Assembly (NCBI RefSeq): GCF_017565405.1
Contig: NZ_JAGEKR010000031.1
Span: 1-39,729 of the forward strand
DNA length: 39,729 nt
Direction: 5' to 3'
From: Allobranchiibius sp. CTAmp26
GTDB taxonomy: Bacteria > Actinomycetota > Actinomycetes > Actinomycetales > Dermatophilaceae
A program made the translations under genes and the position numbers. Position 1 is the stretch's first letter. The number at the start of each line of letters is the position of its first letter. Of the stretch, positions 1 to 7,326 are shown in pieces. The notes beneath the pieces are model-generated. The model saw nothing but the letters and a program-made list of their open reading frames with translations, searched no databases and was not told where the DNA came from.

Positions 1-428
1 GGGACACGCTGGTAGTGACCAAACTGGACCGGCTTGCCCGATCTTTACCCGATGCGCGGGAGATCGCGGACGAGCTCACCCATCGCTCAGTCAAGCTGAG
101 CCTGGGCGGGTCCGTGTACGACCCGAACGATGCAGTCGGACGATTGCTCTTCAACGTGCTGGCCATGGTCGCGGAGTTCGAGAGCGACCTGATACGCCTG
201 CGCACCACCGAGGGCATGAAGGTCGCCAAGGCCAAGGGTCACCTGCGTGGCAAGCAGCCCAAACTGACCCGCCGCCAGGAAGCACACTTGGTCTCGTTGC
301 TGCAAACTGGCGAGTACAGCACCGCCGAGGCGGCCGAACTCTTCAGCGTGGGTCGCTCCACCGTCTATCGCGCGATCCAGCGCCAGCGAGCAGACGACCA
401 AGCCAGAACAGATGCCGCCGCCTCATAG
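1..428 (+). CDS. Small serine recombinase (resolvase/invertase family), 5' truncated by window edge
   Basis: Partial gene; the open frame runs through base 1 and the N-terminal part with the catalytic serine is outside the window. What is visible is the end of the catalytic domain with the family signature DTLVVTKLDRLARS, then EFESDLIRLRTTEGM, the long helix that carries dimer and DNA contacts. A basic linker and a C-terminal helix-turn-helix follow (GEYSTAEAAELFSVGRSTVYRAI). This layout is that of Tn3-type resolvases and Hin/Pin-type invertases, which cut two sites with a 2-bp stagger through a serine linkage. A GTG at 15 is internal, not the start. The copy at the right end differs at a few C-terminal residues (ADDQART here, AEDQAKA there). 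It is the best candidate for the enzyme acting on the cassette sites, but that is inferred from position only. Confidence 0.93.
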   Translation, partial: DTLVVTKLDRLARSLPDAREIADELTHRSVKLSLGGSVYDPNDAVGRLLFNVLAMVAEFESDLIRLRTTEGMKVAKAKGHLRGKQPKLTRRQEAHLVSLLQTGEYSTAEAAELFSVGRSTVYRAIQRQRADDQARTDAAAS

Positions 429-450
429 GCGCGTCCGCATCCACCCGCGA

Positions 451-490
451 CAGCTGGTCCCGCACGGCACACCCCGTACGGGACGAGCTG
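451..490. other. Long hairpin downstream of recombinase (terminator or att-type structure)
   Basis: Arms 451-462 and 479-490 pair with one mismatch, and inner arms ACGG (464-467) and CCGT (474-477) extend the stem around a 6-base loop. It lies 22 bp after the recombinase stop and is repeated in the right arm. There is no T-run, so it may be a structural or binding element rather than a simple terminator. Confidence 0.6.
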
Positions 491-529
491 CCCCGAACGC
501 GAATCAAAGCCCAAATCGTCCCTCGCGCG

Positions 530-551
530 TCGTATCCCGTTCCGCTTGCGG
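530..551. repeat. Array-end junction site, left (variant core)
   Basis: Reads TCG-TATCCC-GTTC-CGCTTG-CGG. The outer arm matches the cassette site, but the core is GTTC instead of GATC. Identity with the right arm ends after GTTC (542). A second register centred on TATC at 534-537 is also possible, so the exact crossover point is unresolved. Confidence 0.6.
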
Positions 552-703
552 GCGGCTCGCGTGAGCCGCGTGCGGGCGTCCAGACCCTGGGGGCGCTGGA
601 CCCGATACGAGCCAGACAGGTGAGGTAACCCCTCGTTGCCTGGTGCTGACCTCTTCAAACTACTTGGTTGCACCAGCCGCCCGTACCGAATGAGCCACCA
701 CAC

Positions 704-1711
704 CTAAGTCTCATACCGGTACTCCTGGGGCGGGTCGTAAATTTTCCTAGGGGAAGACCCCTCAGCGCTGATCGAGTGCAACTCACGCGCGTCTTTAATT
801 ACATTGAAGCACTCCCAGCATAAAGCCTCTTCGTGGCCGTCGACCGTTGTAATGAAGTAAGAGGAAGCCGTCGCATCATGGAATATTGAAAGGCCGCCTG
901 ACCGCACCCCATTGCATTTAGGTAGAAAAATTCGTGATAGCCACCAAAATACCAACGGAAGTTCTTTTCCTTTTCGTGCACGCTTTCGGCGGCGAGAGCC
1001 AAGGTCGGGTCCCGCCGCATACTGCATCCGGCCACGACCGTCCGTATTGTCTAGCCAGCATGCAAGTACGTTCGGATCGTCTGTATACACGCCCGGCCCG
1101 GGAGTCTCGCGTGCCCACAACCGCCACCAAGTGTGGTTCGAGGAGTCGCCGTAAGCGATGACGATCCGCGCCTGCGTGAGGTGGTCTCGAAAAGATCTGA
1201 GCCCGCGCAAGTCGGATCGTGGCGTGAATGGTACCGCCAGCGAAGATTTCGGTGGTATTGCGTCCAGTGTCATAGGGTCTGAGCGGGCGCTAGAACTTCG
1301 TCCGTACCATGTAAGCTTTGCACCAATGAGTGGTGAGTCTATTTGGTTGTAGATGAACGCGACCGGGAAACGTCCGTCGGCCGACGAGAGCAGTTCCCCT
1401 ACATCACGCGGAACGCGTGGGATTCGCTTCACAGTGTCTGTCACGGAGTCGTATTCAACCATGACATTCGGATTAGCGCGGGGGCCACTTCTGGTCGCGC
1501 CTTTTGCGTATAGCTCAATCGTTGATAGGGGCACCAGACGAACTGTAATTAGCAGATTCTTGATGTCCGACTGTGCCTCTACCAGGCGTCGCCACTCTTC
1601 GTTTTTTGCGCTGCGATGATTTGCTCGTAACGATGCGAGGAGCGCAATGAATGCGATAAATGGACCCGCTCCATAGCGCACGAGATCCAACTGCGTTCCG
1701 GTCAGTCCCAT
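704..1711 (-). CDS. Hypothetical protein with N-terminal membrane segment
   Basis: 335 residues if started at the ATG at 1711 (MGLTGTQLDLVRYG); a longer frame reaches 1777. Residues about 13-27 form a single hydrophobic segment (GAGPFIAFIALLASL), followed by a charged region and a large soluble part with no motif I recognise. The C-terminal part contains CWECF. This gene and its flanks are visibly richer in A+T than the neighbours (runs such as TTAATTACATT near 797), which suggests a different origin. It is the only gene of the first unit, between the left array end and the site at 1821. Function unknown. Confidence 0.75.
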   Translation of the reverse strand: MGLTGTQLDLVRYGAGPFIAFIALLASLRANHRSAKNEEWRRLVEAQSDIKNLLITVRLVPLSTIELYAKGATRSGPRANPNVMVEYDSVTDTVKRIPRVPRDVGELLSSADGRFPVAFIYNQIDSPLIGAKLTWYGRSSSARSDPMTLDAIPPKSSLAVPFTPRSDLRGLRSFRDHLTQARIVIAYGDSSNHTWWRLWARETPGPGVYTDDPNVLACWLDNTDGRGRMQYAAGPDLGSRRRKRARKGKELPLVFWWLSRIFLPKCNGVRSGGLSIFHDATASSYFITTVDGHEEALCWECFNVIKDARELHSISAEGSSPRKIYDPPQEYRYET

Positions 1712-1811
1712 GTGATTTAGCGTACGGGAGCCGTTGTCGCGATGGGTGCTGATCGCGCAAGCCGCGTTGTCGTGCAAGGGCGAATATTGAATGCCGAGTG
1801 AACCATCGCTT

Positions 1812-1833
1812 CCGCGTGCCGATCGTCACGCTG
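1812..1833. repeat. Cassette junction site (near match)
   Basis: Left half perfect (CCG-CGTGCC-GATC); right half reads CTG where YGG is expected, with GG one base later. The left half equals that of the 28-bp tandem units. Confidence 0.6.
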
Positions 1834-2007
1834 GGGGTTATCGACCGAGGTCGTGCTCTGAGCCGCGTTCGTGGTTGAGAGTCGCTCTCGCGGGTGCGTC
1901 GTCGTTAGCGCGTGAGGCACTGCGGGCGTGGCGGGCGAGCATGTCGTCGGTGGGCCGGGAGAACCCGGCTGGTTTGACCCCGTCGTCGTCCAGGCGGCGA
2001 TACGGCC

Positions 2008-2057
2008 CCGATGAGCGATCCGGTTGTGGCACGCTCCGCGTGCCGATCCGGTTGTGG
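2008..2057. repeat. Tandem pair of cassette junction sites, 28-bp period
   Basis: Two full matches with GATC at 2017 and 2045, both followed by CGGTTG-TGG. Site plus a 6-bp spacer (CACGCT) makes the 28-bp period. The segment GGCACGC-tcc-GCGTGCC between the two cores can form a 7-bp hairpin. Confidence 0.88.
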
Positions 2058-2109
2058 CACGCTCTCGTCCCTGGGCCGCCCTGGATGCTGTCAGCGAGAG
2101 ATAGCGTTC

Positions 2110-2649
2110 ATGCTCGTGGGGTTGCTACCGGTACTGGCACAGCGATTCAGTCCGCGGGAGTTCGACCGGCAACACATCATCGGCGGCAAAGACGTTGAAG
2201 TCCTGCTCGAAGCGGCGCGGTGGGCGCCTTCCGCAGGCAACTCCCAGCCGTGGGCCTTCCACACGGCTCGACGCGATGAGGGCGACTGGGCCCAGCTAGT
2301 TACACACCTCGCGGGCAGTTCCCGCTCGTGGGCAACTCAAGCCAGTGTGCTGATCGTCAACCTTGCCCACGTGCATGTGGAAGACACCGACTGGGAGTAC
2401 AGCGAATTTTCCGTGTACGACCTCGGTCAGGCTGTCGCGCACCTGACGATCCAGGCCCACAGCATGGGCCTGAGCTGTCGTCAGTTTCGTGCCTTCAACA
2501 AAGACTCCCTGACCCAGCACCTCGCCGTACCGGCGCACTGGGAGGTCATGACCATGACAGCGATCGGCCGCGCCTCCGGCGGGGCCGATCGCCACGCCGG
2601 GGCAGCCACCCGCGATGCCGTCATCACCTGGCCCCGCCCACCGGGTTAA
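2110..2649 (+). CDS. Nitroreductase-family protein
   Basis: 179 residues from the ATG at 2110. The frame stays open upstream only because it reads through the tandem sites, so the upstream start is rejected. The N-terminal RFSPREF and then ARWAPSAGNSQPW correspond to the FMN-binding signature of the nitroreductase superfamily, which reduces nitro compounds, quinones or flavins with NAD(P)H. The middle region YDLGQAVAHLTIQAHSMGLSC matches the family's central helix (residues seen there are hydrophobic and Gly-rich as expected). The protein is on the short side for the family. It is the only gene of the unit between the sites at 2045 and 2697, which fits a detoxification cassette. The exact substrate cannot be told. 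Confidence 0.85.
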   Translation: MLVGLLPVLAQRFSPREFDRQHIIGGKDVEVLLEAARWAPSAGNSQPWAFHTARRDEGDWAQLVTHLAGSSRSWATQASVLIVNLAHVHVEDTDWEYSEFSVYDLGQAVAHLTIQAHSMGLSCRQFRAFNKDSLTQHLAVPAHWEVMTMTAIGRASGGADRHAGAATRDAVITWPRPPG

Positions 2650-2687
2650 ACCCCGCGCTGGAACGCCACAAGGAGCAGCTGAGGTTC

Positions 2688-2709
2688 CCGCGTGCCGATC
2701 CGCTTATGG
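2688..2709. repeat. Cassette junction site
   Basis: Full match: CCG-CGTGCC-GATC-CGCTTA-TGG, between the nitroreductase (+) and the next gene (-). Confidence 0.85.
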
Positions 2710-2724
2710 CGATGGAGGGCGAGT

Positions 2725-3675
2725 TCACTTCGGCGGCCTGGGATCCGCTATGACGAACGATCGGGCAGTGCCGCCGCGAAGAGGATGAGCGAGGCGGTGC
2801 AGCCACCGTTGGGGACGGGTCTTACCGAGATGAGCGTCGCGCAGGTCTCGGTCGCTGCCCCACGCGGTCGAGTCGCGGCGAGCATCAGTGAGCAGGATGC
2901 TCGCCCGGCCTTGGTCCTCGTTCAAGAACGTGGTGTCAACACTCCACGTGCCGTCCGCATCAGGGCGGTAGCCGAGCATGTCCAGCTCTGGCAGGTCCAC
3001 CGTGGTGCGCACTGAGAGGTAGCCCGCTTCCCCGGCGCAATGGCCGGCCAGGTGGGCCAGGCTGAGGGCGACCGTGCGAGGTACCGCGTCCTGGCTCAGC
3101 TGCAACATTTGCAGGACCGCAGGTTCACCGCGGTGGCCAGTGATGACCGCCTGGCCCACGTACGGCCCACCGTGCCGGTTGTTTTCGTAAGCAAGGACCC
3201 ACGTCACCAGTGACCCGGCACTGGCGCTAGCCAACGCGACAGCCGGGTTCATCCCATCTGTACGCGTCCCAGACGCCAATGTCCGGAGCTGATCGCTATC
3301 TGGATATATGACCTGTTCGGCGAACCGGTGGTCAACGGGCCAGTCCGGCACGGACAGCTCGATGTAATCTCCCGCAAGCCGCCGCCGAGCCCGGGACACC
3401 AGACCAGTTCCCAACTCCTCCATGAGGAAAATTTCGATCTCGGAAAGATGTTCCTCGATGCTCTCGCTGGCCCCGCTGTAGATGGTGCCTGCTTCATCCA
3501 GCGAGATCGGGACGCCGTAGGTGTTCGGGTCGCGAGCCCATCGCAGCAACACCACAGCGTCGCTACCGGTAGCGCGTACCTCCACCACGATGCCGGAATC
3601 CCCTACCGGGCTCCCCGGTGGCATCGCCTGCTGGAGGTCGGCCACCAGCTGCGAAGCAGATGGACGGGGGCTCAT
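2725..3675 (-). CDS. Hypothetical protein
   Basis: 316 residues from the ATG at 3675 (MSPRPSASQLVADLQQ); an upstream start at 3768 would add 31 weakly protein-like residues. No signal peptide or membrane segment. The protein looks like a soluble, mixed alpha/beta, acidic cytoplasmic protein; stretches such as RFAEQVIYPDSDQL and SLVTWVLAYENNRHGG are well formed, but I recognise no family. The C-terminal tail after about residue 285 is basic and less regular. Sole gene of the unit between sites at 2697 and 3798. Confidence 0.75.
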   Translation of the reverse strand: MSPRPSASQLVADLQQAMPPGSPVGDSGIVVEVRATGSDAVVLLRWARDPNTYGVPISLDEAGTIYSGASESIEEHLSEIEIFLMEELGTGLVSRARRRLAGDYIELSVPDWPVDHRFAEQVIYPDSDQLRTLASGTRTDGMNPAVALASASAGSLVTWVLAYENNRHGGPYVGQAVITGHRGEPAVLQMLQLSQDAVPRTVALSLAHLAGHCAGEAGYLSVRTTVDLPELDMLGYRPDADGTWSVDTTFLNEDQGRASILLTDARRDSTAWGSDRDLRDAHLGKTRPQRWLHRLAHPLRGGTARSFVIADPRPPK

Positions 3676-3788
3676 GTCCCGCAGCGTGTCAGTACAGCGA
3701 TTCGCTGTCGAACTGTTTGCAGCAGGCCACCGCTCACACGCACTGCTGCCTGTGAACCACGGCGCCATCGCCGTCCGATAATCCCGTC

Positions 3789-3810
3789 CCAGTCATCGAT
3801 CCTCGACCGG
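3789..3810. repeat. Cassette junction site
   Basis: Full match: CCA-GTCATC-GATC-CTCGAC-CGG, 14 bp from the stop of the following minus-strand gene. Confidence 0.85.
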
Positions 3811-3824
3811 CTTCGGATGGACTG

Positions 3825-4313
3825 CTACCTGGTCGTGACGTGGATGACGCTTCCGCCTATGAGAGTTCCCCCGCCCTCCTTGATTGAGGCTTGCAGGTCG
3901 TAAAAGCCCTCGCGTGCGGTGGAGGGGATCACGAGGCGCGAGACGGGTGCACCTTGGGCTTGATCAGTGGTGTGTATGGGCGTGGTCTCCGCGACGGGAG
4001 AGGAGGGACCCGCAGACACTCCGCCTTTGAGTTGTGTCACGGAGTCGTAGGGCCCGCCAAGTGTGACGGCCAGTGTCACCGGGATGGGGCGAGCGGACTC
4101 GGAAGTAGCGCCGGAGGAAGTGGTCCAGTGCAGGAGAACCACGTCGCCAGGATGCCGTAGCGGGTCAACGTCTGCGGCCCGACAACAGGTGTAGGTCACG
4201 GTGGCTCGTTGAACCGTCGTCCGGTGCGTGTCGCCGCTACTGCAGGCGGCGGTCATCAAAGCGACGGTAAGCAGCAGGCCGCCGAGAACGGCGCAGTTGT
4301 GACGTCGAGCCAC
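3825..4313 (-). CDS. Secreted lipoprotein, unknown function
   Basis: 162 residues. The start at 4313 gives a typical lipoprotein signal: basic N-terminus (MARRHN), hydrophobic core GGLLLTVALM and lipobox TAAC followed by SSG, with Cys24 as the lipidated residue. The mature part is Thr/Ser/Pro-rich near the N-terminus and ends with alternating beta-like segments (VSRLVIPSTAREGFYDLQAS), resembling a small extracellular beta-sandwich. It also carries a CC pair (TYTCCRAADVDP). It would be anchored to the outer face of the membrane. No enzymatic motif seen. Confidence 0.85.
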   Translation of the reverse strand: MARRHNCAVLGGLLLTVALMTAACSSGDTHRTTVQRATVTYTCCRAADVDPLRHPGDVVLLHWTTSSGATSESARPIPVTLAVTLGGPYDSVTQLKGGVSAGPSSPVAETTPIHTTDQAQGAPVSRLVIPSTAREGFYDLQASIKEGGGTLIGGSVIHVTTR

Positions 4314-4693
4314 TGGCGTCCCCCCTCGTCAGTGCGTTTCCACACAGACCACATGCAAGGCGACAGATCGTATCGGCTTCAGGGATTGGAGAGGGTGCTG
4401 TTCTGTGTGCGCGTCACTGGGCGGGCCACATCAACATTCCTGAGGATGGACCCCTTCTCGGAGATGACCGCACACAGCGCCCTTGGACAGCACCGTTGGC
4501 GCCGCGAACAGTGATCCCCCGGAGAGGGATCGATGACCGGGCAGTAGCTAGCCGGTCGTCAGCGATGTGAGCTCAGCGCCGCCGGGTTTATGAGCAGCCA
4601 GGAGTACATGTACATGTCACGTCGGTGGCCACCCACGGGGATCGCCCCCCGCCGCGCGCAGCCGGAGAGCGCACTGCTCCTGGCCTGAGCGGA
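4314..4693. other. Gap of 380 bp without a convincing gene
   Basis: Holds the cassette site at 4519-4540 and a short direct-repeat palindrome (ACATGTACATGT, around 4605-4616). Short frames on either strand do not look like proteins. It probably contains the promoter of the lipoprotein at 3825-4313 and the 3' flank of the next minus-strand gene. Confidence 0.5.
4519..4540. repeat. Cassette junction site
   Basis: Full match: CCG-GAGAGG-GATC-GATGAC-CGG. Confidence 0.85.
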
Positions 4694-5065
4694 TCAATGC
4701 GTATTGGGCCTGCGCTGTCGTCTGCGCACCGCGACGGTCGCTGCAAGCGTCACGATGCCAACAAGAATCAGCGCCAGGCCGACGACAACTGCTGGAACAG
4801 TCCAGGGTGGTTGGTATCGCGTCCAGCCCGGCGGAAGGTTACGACCTGACAGCAGTTCAAGGACGCCCGCGGCAGAAACCGTCAAACCAATCATGAGAGC
4901 GCTCACGCCTACGGCCACCAGGAACGCGAACCCCCGCGGGTGTTGCATCGCGCGTGTCGGGGCGGCGTACACAACGTCCACTATCGGCTCCAGGCCCAGG
5001 GTGAAATGCGGTGACACCACTCTGGCACATTTTGAGCACCTGCTCAGGTTGTTCGGGGCCGGCAA
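4694..5065 (-). CDS. Small membrane protein with two transmembrane segments
   Basis: 123 residues if started at 5065, or 84 if started at the ATG at 4948 (MQHPRGFAFL). Two clear membrane segments: FLVAVGVSALMIGLTVSAAG and VPAVVVGLALILVGIVTLAA, with a short loop containing PPGW and a basic tail RRRQRRPNTH. The optional N-terminal extension has a CSKC motif that could bind a metal, which slightly favours the longer start. No known family recognised. Sole gene between the sites at 4528 and 5196. Confidence 0.65.
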   Translation of the reverse strand: MPAPNNLSRCSKCARVVSPHFTLGLEPIVDVVYAAPTRAMQHPRGFAFLVAVGVSALMIGLTVSAAGVLELLSGRNLPPGWTRYQPPWTVPAVVVGLALILVGIVTLAATVAVRRRQRRPNTH

Positions 5066-5186
5066 CCAACGCCGCCGGCCCGCCCGTCCACTCCGCGGAG
5101 GGGCGCGGGGCGGGACTCACGGCGACGCCACAACACACTCGAGACGCGGCAGCCGCACTGCGGGAGGACTTAGCGACGTTCCCGTC

Positions 5187-5208
5187 TCGGTGAACGATCC
5201 GCGTGCGC
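5187..5208. repeat. Possible degenerate cassette junction site
   Basis: TCG-GTGAAC-GATC-CGCGTG-CGC: core present, outer triplets each one or two bases off. Its position between two genes fits a boundary. Confidence 0.35.
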
Positions 5209-5259
5209 GTCGCCTCAGACGATTGGATGGGCATAAGTGCAGCACCGACACTTGCGGGT

Positions 5260-5469
5260 ATGGGTACCGATCATGACTGGGTGGCGATCCGTGGAGTCGT
5301 CGAGGCCGGCTTGCGCGATGCGGAACTACTCGCGTCACCGCCGGTCACGACCGAGGAAGAACTTGGGAACGTGGCGGACACCGTGACCGACCATCTCGCG
5401 GCTGCACTAGCCAGTGGAGCCCTGGTCAAACGTCCGAGATGGTGGCGCCGACACCCGCCGCTCGGGTAG
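5260..5469 (+). CDS. Small hypothetical protein
   Basis: 69 residues from the ATG at 5260 (MGTDHDWVAIRG); starts at 5203 or 5227 are possible. Mostly helical and acidic (VVEAGLRDAELL, TTEEELGNVADTVTDHLAAALASG) with a Trp/Arg-rich tail. No family recognised. Its TAG stop (5467-5469) lies inside the next boundary motif. Confidence 0.55.
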   Translation: MGTDHDWVAIRGVVEAGLRDAELLASPPVTTEEELGNVADTVTDHLAAALASGALVKRPRWWRRHPPLG

Positions 5470-5484
5470 CCGATCGTTCATGGG
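5463..5484. repeat. Degenerate cassette junction site
   Basis: CGG-GTAGCC-GATC-GTTCAT-GGG: core and inner arms resemble other sites, outer triplets deviate. It includes the stop codon of the preceding gene. Confidence 0.45.
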
Positions 5485-5543
5485 CCTCGGGGAGCACTCA
5501 GAAATCAGCGGAGTGATCAGACCAGCGACCCAATACTGAGGTC

Positions 5544-5894
5544 GTGGTGTTTTCCGGAGACTGGCCCCGTGATCCCAGGCTGGATCAATTCCGAGATGCA
5601 GTGTGGGAGTTGAGTCGTAACGGACGTGCCGAGGCGTTCCTGACGACCACGGTGAGCCGGATGCGCGGTTTTCCATTCTTCTGGGTGAAGCGGGAGTGGC
5701 TTTGGTACCAGGTCAACTGGCTGGACGGTCGGCGTGATGACCCGGATGAGGACTACGGGCCCGGTTGGCGTGTGGTAGCGGAGCTGGAGCAGGGCAGGTT
5801 CGAGCACGACGATGTCGACGGGCCCGTGTTGGACGCCAAACTGGTCGGGACAGCGGAGCGCGACGATTTGTGGCAGAGGTACGGGCCGCCATGA
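5544..5894 (+). CDS. Small hypothetical protein, Trp- and acid-rich
   Basis: 116 residues from a GTG at 5544 (a second GTG follows directly). Soluble and acidic with many aromatic residues (FPFFWVKREWLWYQVNWLDG) and a DDPDEDYGPGWRVV stretch. No signal peptide or membrane segment. I do not recognise a family; the short length and single-gene unit (sites 5472 to 5934) are typical of cassette unknowns. Confidence 0.65.
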   Translation: MVFSGDWPRDPRLDQFRDAVWELSRNGRAEAFLTTTVSRMRGFPFFWVKREWLWYQVNWLDGRRDDPDEDYGPGWRVVAELEQGRFEHDDVDGPVLDAKLVGTAERDDLWQRYGPP

Positions 5895-5924
5895 GCGCGG
5901 ACATGACCGTGTCAGCCGGCAGTG

Positions 5925-5946
5925 TCGATGAACGATCGTCTCCCGG
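5925..5946. repeat. Cassette junction site (left outer triplet variant)
   Basis: TCG-ATGAAC-GATC-GTCTCC-CGG. The GATC at 5934 is also the first base run of repeat element B copy 1. Confidence 0.65.
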
Positions 5947-6055
5947 ACGGCACCGAGTCGGGTGTCCCGTGTAGGACACCGATCCAGACAGGTCCTCCCG
6001 TGGCTCCGGCGACGACGTCTGAGGCGCGTTTCGTCGCCGGCCGCGGTTCGGCTAC
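5934..6055 (+). repeat. Repeat element B, copy 1 (two hairpins)
   Basis: About 120 bp starting at the junction GATC. First hairpin: GGTGTCC (5961-5967) with GGACACC (5974-5980), directly followed by GATCC. Second hairpin: CCGGCGACGA (6006-6015) with TCGTCGCCGG (6031-6040), perfect over 10 bp. Ends around GCGGTTCGGC. Related copies lie at about 12124, 13954, 14745, 26069 and 28510. Confidence 0.85.
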
Positions 6056-6143
6056 CGGACCATCGAATTCTGGCCGCGTGGCGATGCGACGTGATGCTCG
6101 GCTAATCGGGGAGGTCGTCTCAGACGAACGTCGTGGTGGGCAG

Positions 6144-6662
6144 CTAGCAACCTGTGATGGGGTGGGTAGCTGCAGGGACGGTCGCCTTGAAATCCCAGGG
6201 AGAGGGCGGCTCGTCGCTGGGTCCACCCAGCAATTGGATTGATGCTTCCGATCCGTTCGACAGCTTCCGATTCCAGTACCAGGCCCCCTCTGACGAGGCA
6301 CTGTCAGGAACCCAACCCAGTTTGTGCAGCGACGCGTTCATGGCGGACACCGTCTGGTCCGGCGACTTGACGTGATCGAACTCCTCGGTCACGGTCACGT
6401 CGTCCCATCCGTACGTCGACTTCACTCCGTCGCACGAATCCCAAGTTGGCGGGAAGAACTGTTGACCGAAGGTGCGTACCGTCGCCGGGATAGCCGACAG
6501 GGTGGGTTTCAACTGCGCCATTAACCGCCCGCGGGGGTCCGGGTTTCCAGTTGCTTTGGGTGGACTGTCACCACAGGCGCTCAGCGCAACCGTCACCAAC
6601 AAGACAACGCAGCCGCCTCCAACCAGCCTGCGCCCCATGCCTCGACGTTCCCCCATGGGCAC
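6144..6662 (-). CDS. Secreted lipoprotein, unknown function
   Basis: 172 residues from 6662. Basic start (MPMGERRGMGRRL), hydrophobic core CVVLLVTVALSA and lipobox LSAC followed by GDS, with Cys30 as the predicted lipidated residue. The mature part has segments such as TVRTFGQQFFPPTWDSC, TEEFDHVKSPDQTVSAM and LGWVPDS, and two further Cys (one at the very C-terminus), so a disulfide is possible. The pattern resembles small actinobacterial lipoproteins that compare a paired helix and sheet, but I cannot name a family. Unit lies between sites at 5934 and about 6794, with element B at its 3' side. Confidence 0.82.
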   Translation of the reverse strand: MPMGERRGMGRRLVGGGCVVLLVTVALSACGDSPPKATGNPDPRGRLMAQLKPTLSAIPATVRTFGQQFFPPTWDSCDGVKSTYGWDDVTVTEEFDHVKSPDQTVSAMNASLHKLGWVPDSASSEGAWYWNRKLSNGSEASIQLLGGPSDEPPSPWDFKATVPAATHPITGC

Positions 6663-6829
6663 ATCCTGACACCCGTCCGCACGACATCGTGTCCTTGTCG
6701 CACGGACGGGGGTGTCGACTATGCAGGCCGACCGCGGTCAAGGTGCCTTCCAGACCTACACCACATCCGAGCACCACCCGTGTCGCGTCGAACGATCGCG
6801 ATCGGGGACTGCTGGGCGCAGAATGCGGT

Positions 6830-7147
6830 GTGCGTACCAGGAGCGTCTTGACGATCGCCGTGCTGGCCGGCTGCCTGCTCAGTGCCTGCACCGCCGACGT
6901 TGCAGGCAGCAACGATCTTGGCCGACCGCTCCGAGTGAGCGGCAACTGCACCGACGACGCTCTCGACCTTCAACCCGGCCAAACGAGATACAGCAGCTTT
7001 TACAACGACAACACCTGTGATGTCTATGACGGTCGCAGCTTTACCTATCTGGGGTGCCTTGTCATACCCGATGGTGCGGATAGCTTCGTGATGTCTCGCT
7101 ACTTCGATGCCCATCGCACGCAGCGCTCTTGTGACAACGCTTCCTAG
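6830..7147 (+). CDS. Small lipoprotein, paralogue of the gene at 7327-7644
   Basis: 105 residues from a GTG at 6830; the frame is open further upstream, but only this start gives a signal peptide (VRTRSVLTIAVLAGCLLSAC, lipobox LSAC). The mature part has Cys-containing segments GNCTDD, DNTCDVYDG and YLGCLVIPDG. The same pattern (GECVDD, SQCRVDDGDG, LLGCLHI) occurs in the gene at 7327-7644, which has the same length. Conserved Cys spacing points to a small disulfide-stabilised extracellular domain. Function unknown. A weak boundary (GATC at 6794) sits 35 bp upstream. Confidence 0.78.
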   Translation: MRTRSVLTIAVLAGCLLSACTADVAGSNDLGRPLRVSGNCTDDALDLQPGQTRYSSFYNDNTCDVYDGRSFTYLGCLVIPDGADSFVMSRYFDAHRTQRSCDNAS

Positions 7148-7215
7148 CATCGGTGATCCGGAGGACCGACGAGAGTGGCGCCAGGCTGAGCGGAACGACT
7201 CTCCGCAGTAAGTGC

Positions 7216-7265
7216 CCGCGTGCCGATCCGGTTGTGGCACGCTCCGCGTTCCGATCCCGCTACGG
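7216..7265. repeat. Tandem pair of cassette junction sites, 28-bp period
   Basis: Full matches with GATC at 7225 and 7253 (CCG-CGTGCC-GATC-CGGTTG-TGG, then CCG-CGTTCC-GATC-CCGCTA-CGG). Lies between two convergent paralogous lipoprotein genes. Confidence 0.87.
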
Positions 7266-7326
7266 CCCTCCTGGCCTGCAAGTCCGCTGCGGTTACTGTT
7301 GACGGAGCCCATTCGGTTCGCAAGTC

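Larger units (their letters stand above)
1..542 (+). repeat. Left arm of ~542-bp inverted repeat
   Basis: This stretch is about 96% identical by eye to the reverse complement of 39188-39729. It holds the 3' part of the serine recombinase gene, a long hairpin and about 110 bp of trailing sequence. Similarity stops at the tetranucleotide GTTC at 539-542; beyond it the two flanks differ. The repeat probably continues outside the window because the recombinase gene is cut at base 1. Confidence 0.93.
1712..2109. other. Gap of ~400 bp with sites but no convincing gene
   Basis: Contains a near-perfect cassette site at 1812-1833 and a tandem pair at 2008-2057. The 196 bp between 1821 and 2017 hold short overlapping frames on both strands, none convincing. 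This may be an empty or decayed unit. Confidence 0.6.

Noticed and set aside
2011-2109. N-terminal extension of the nitroreductase
   Set aside because: Translates the tandem 28-bp sites; the same peptide appears wherever those repeats are read.
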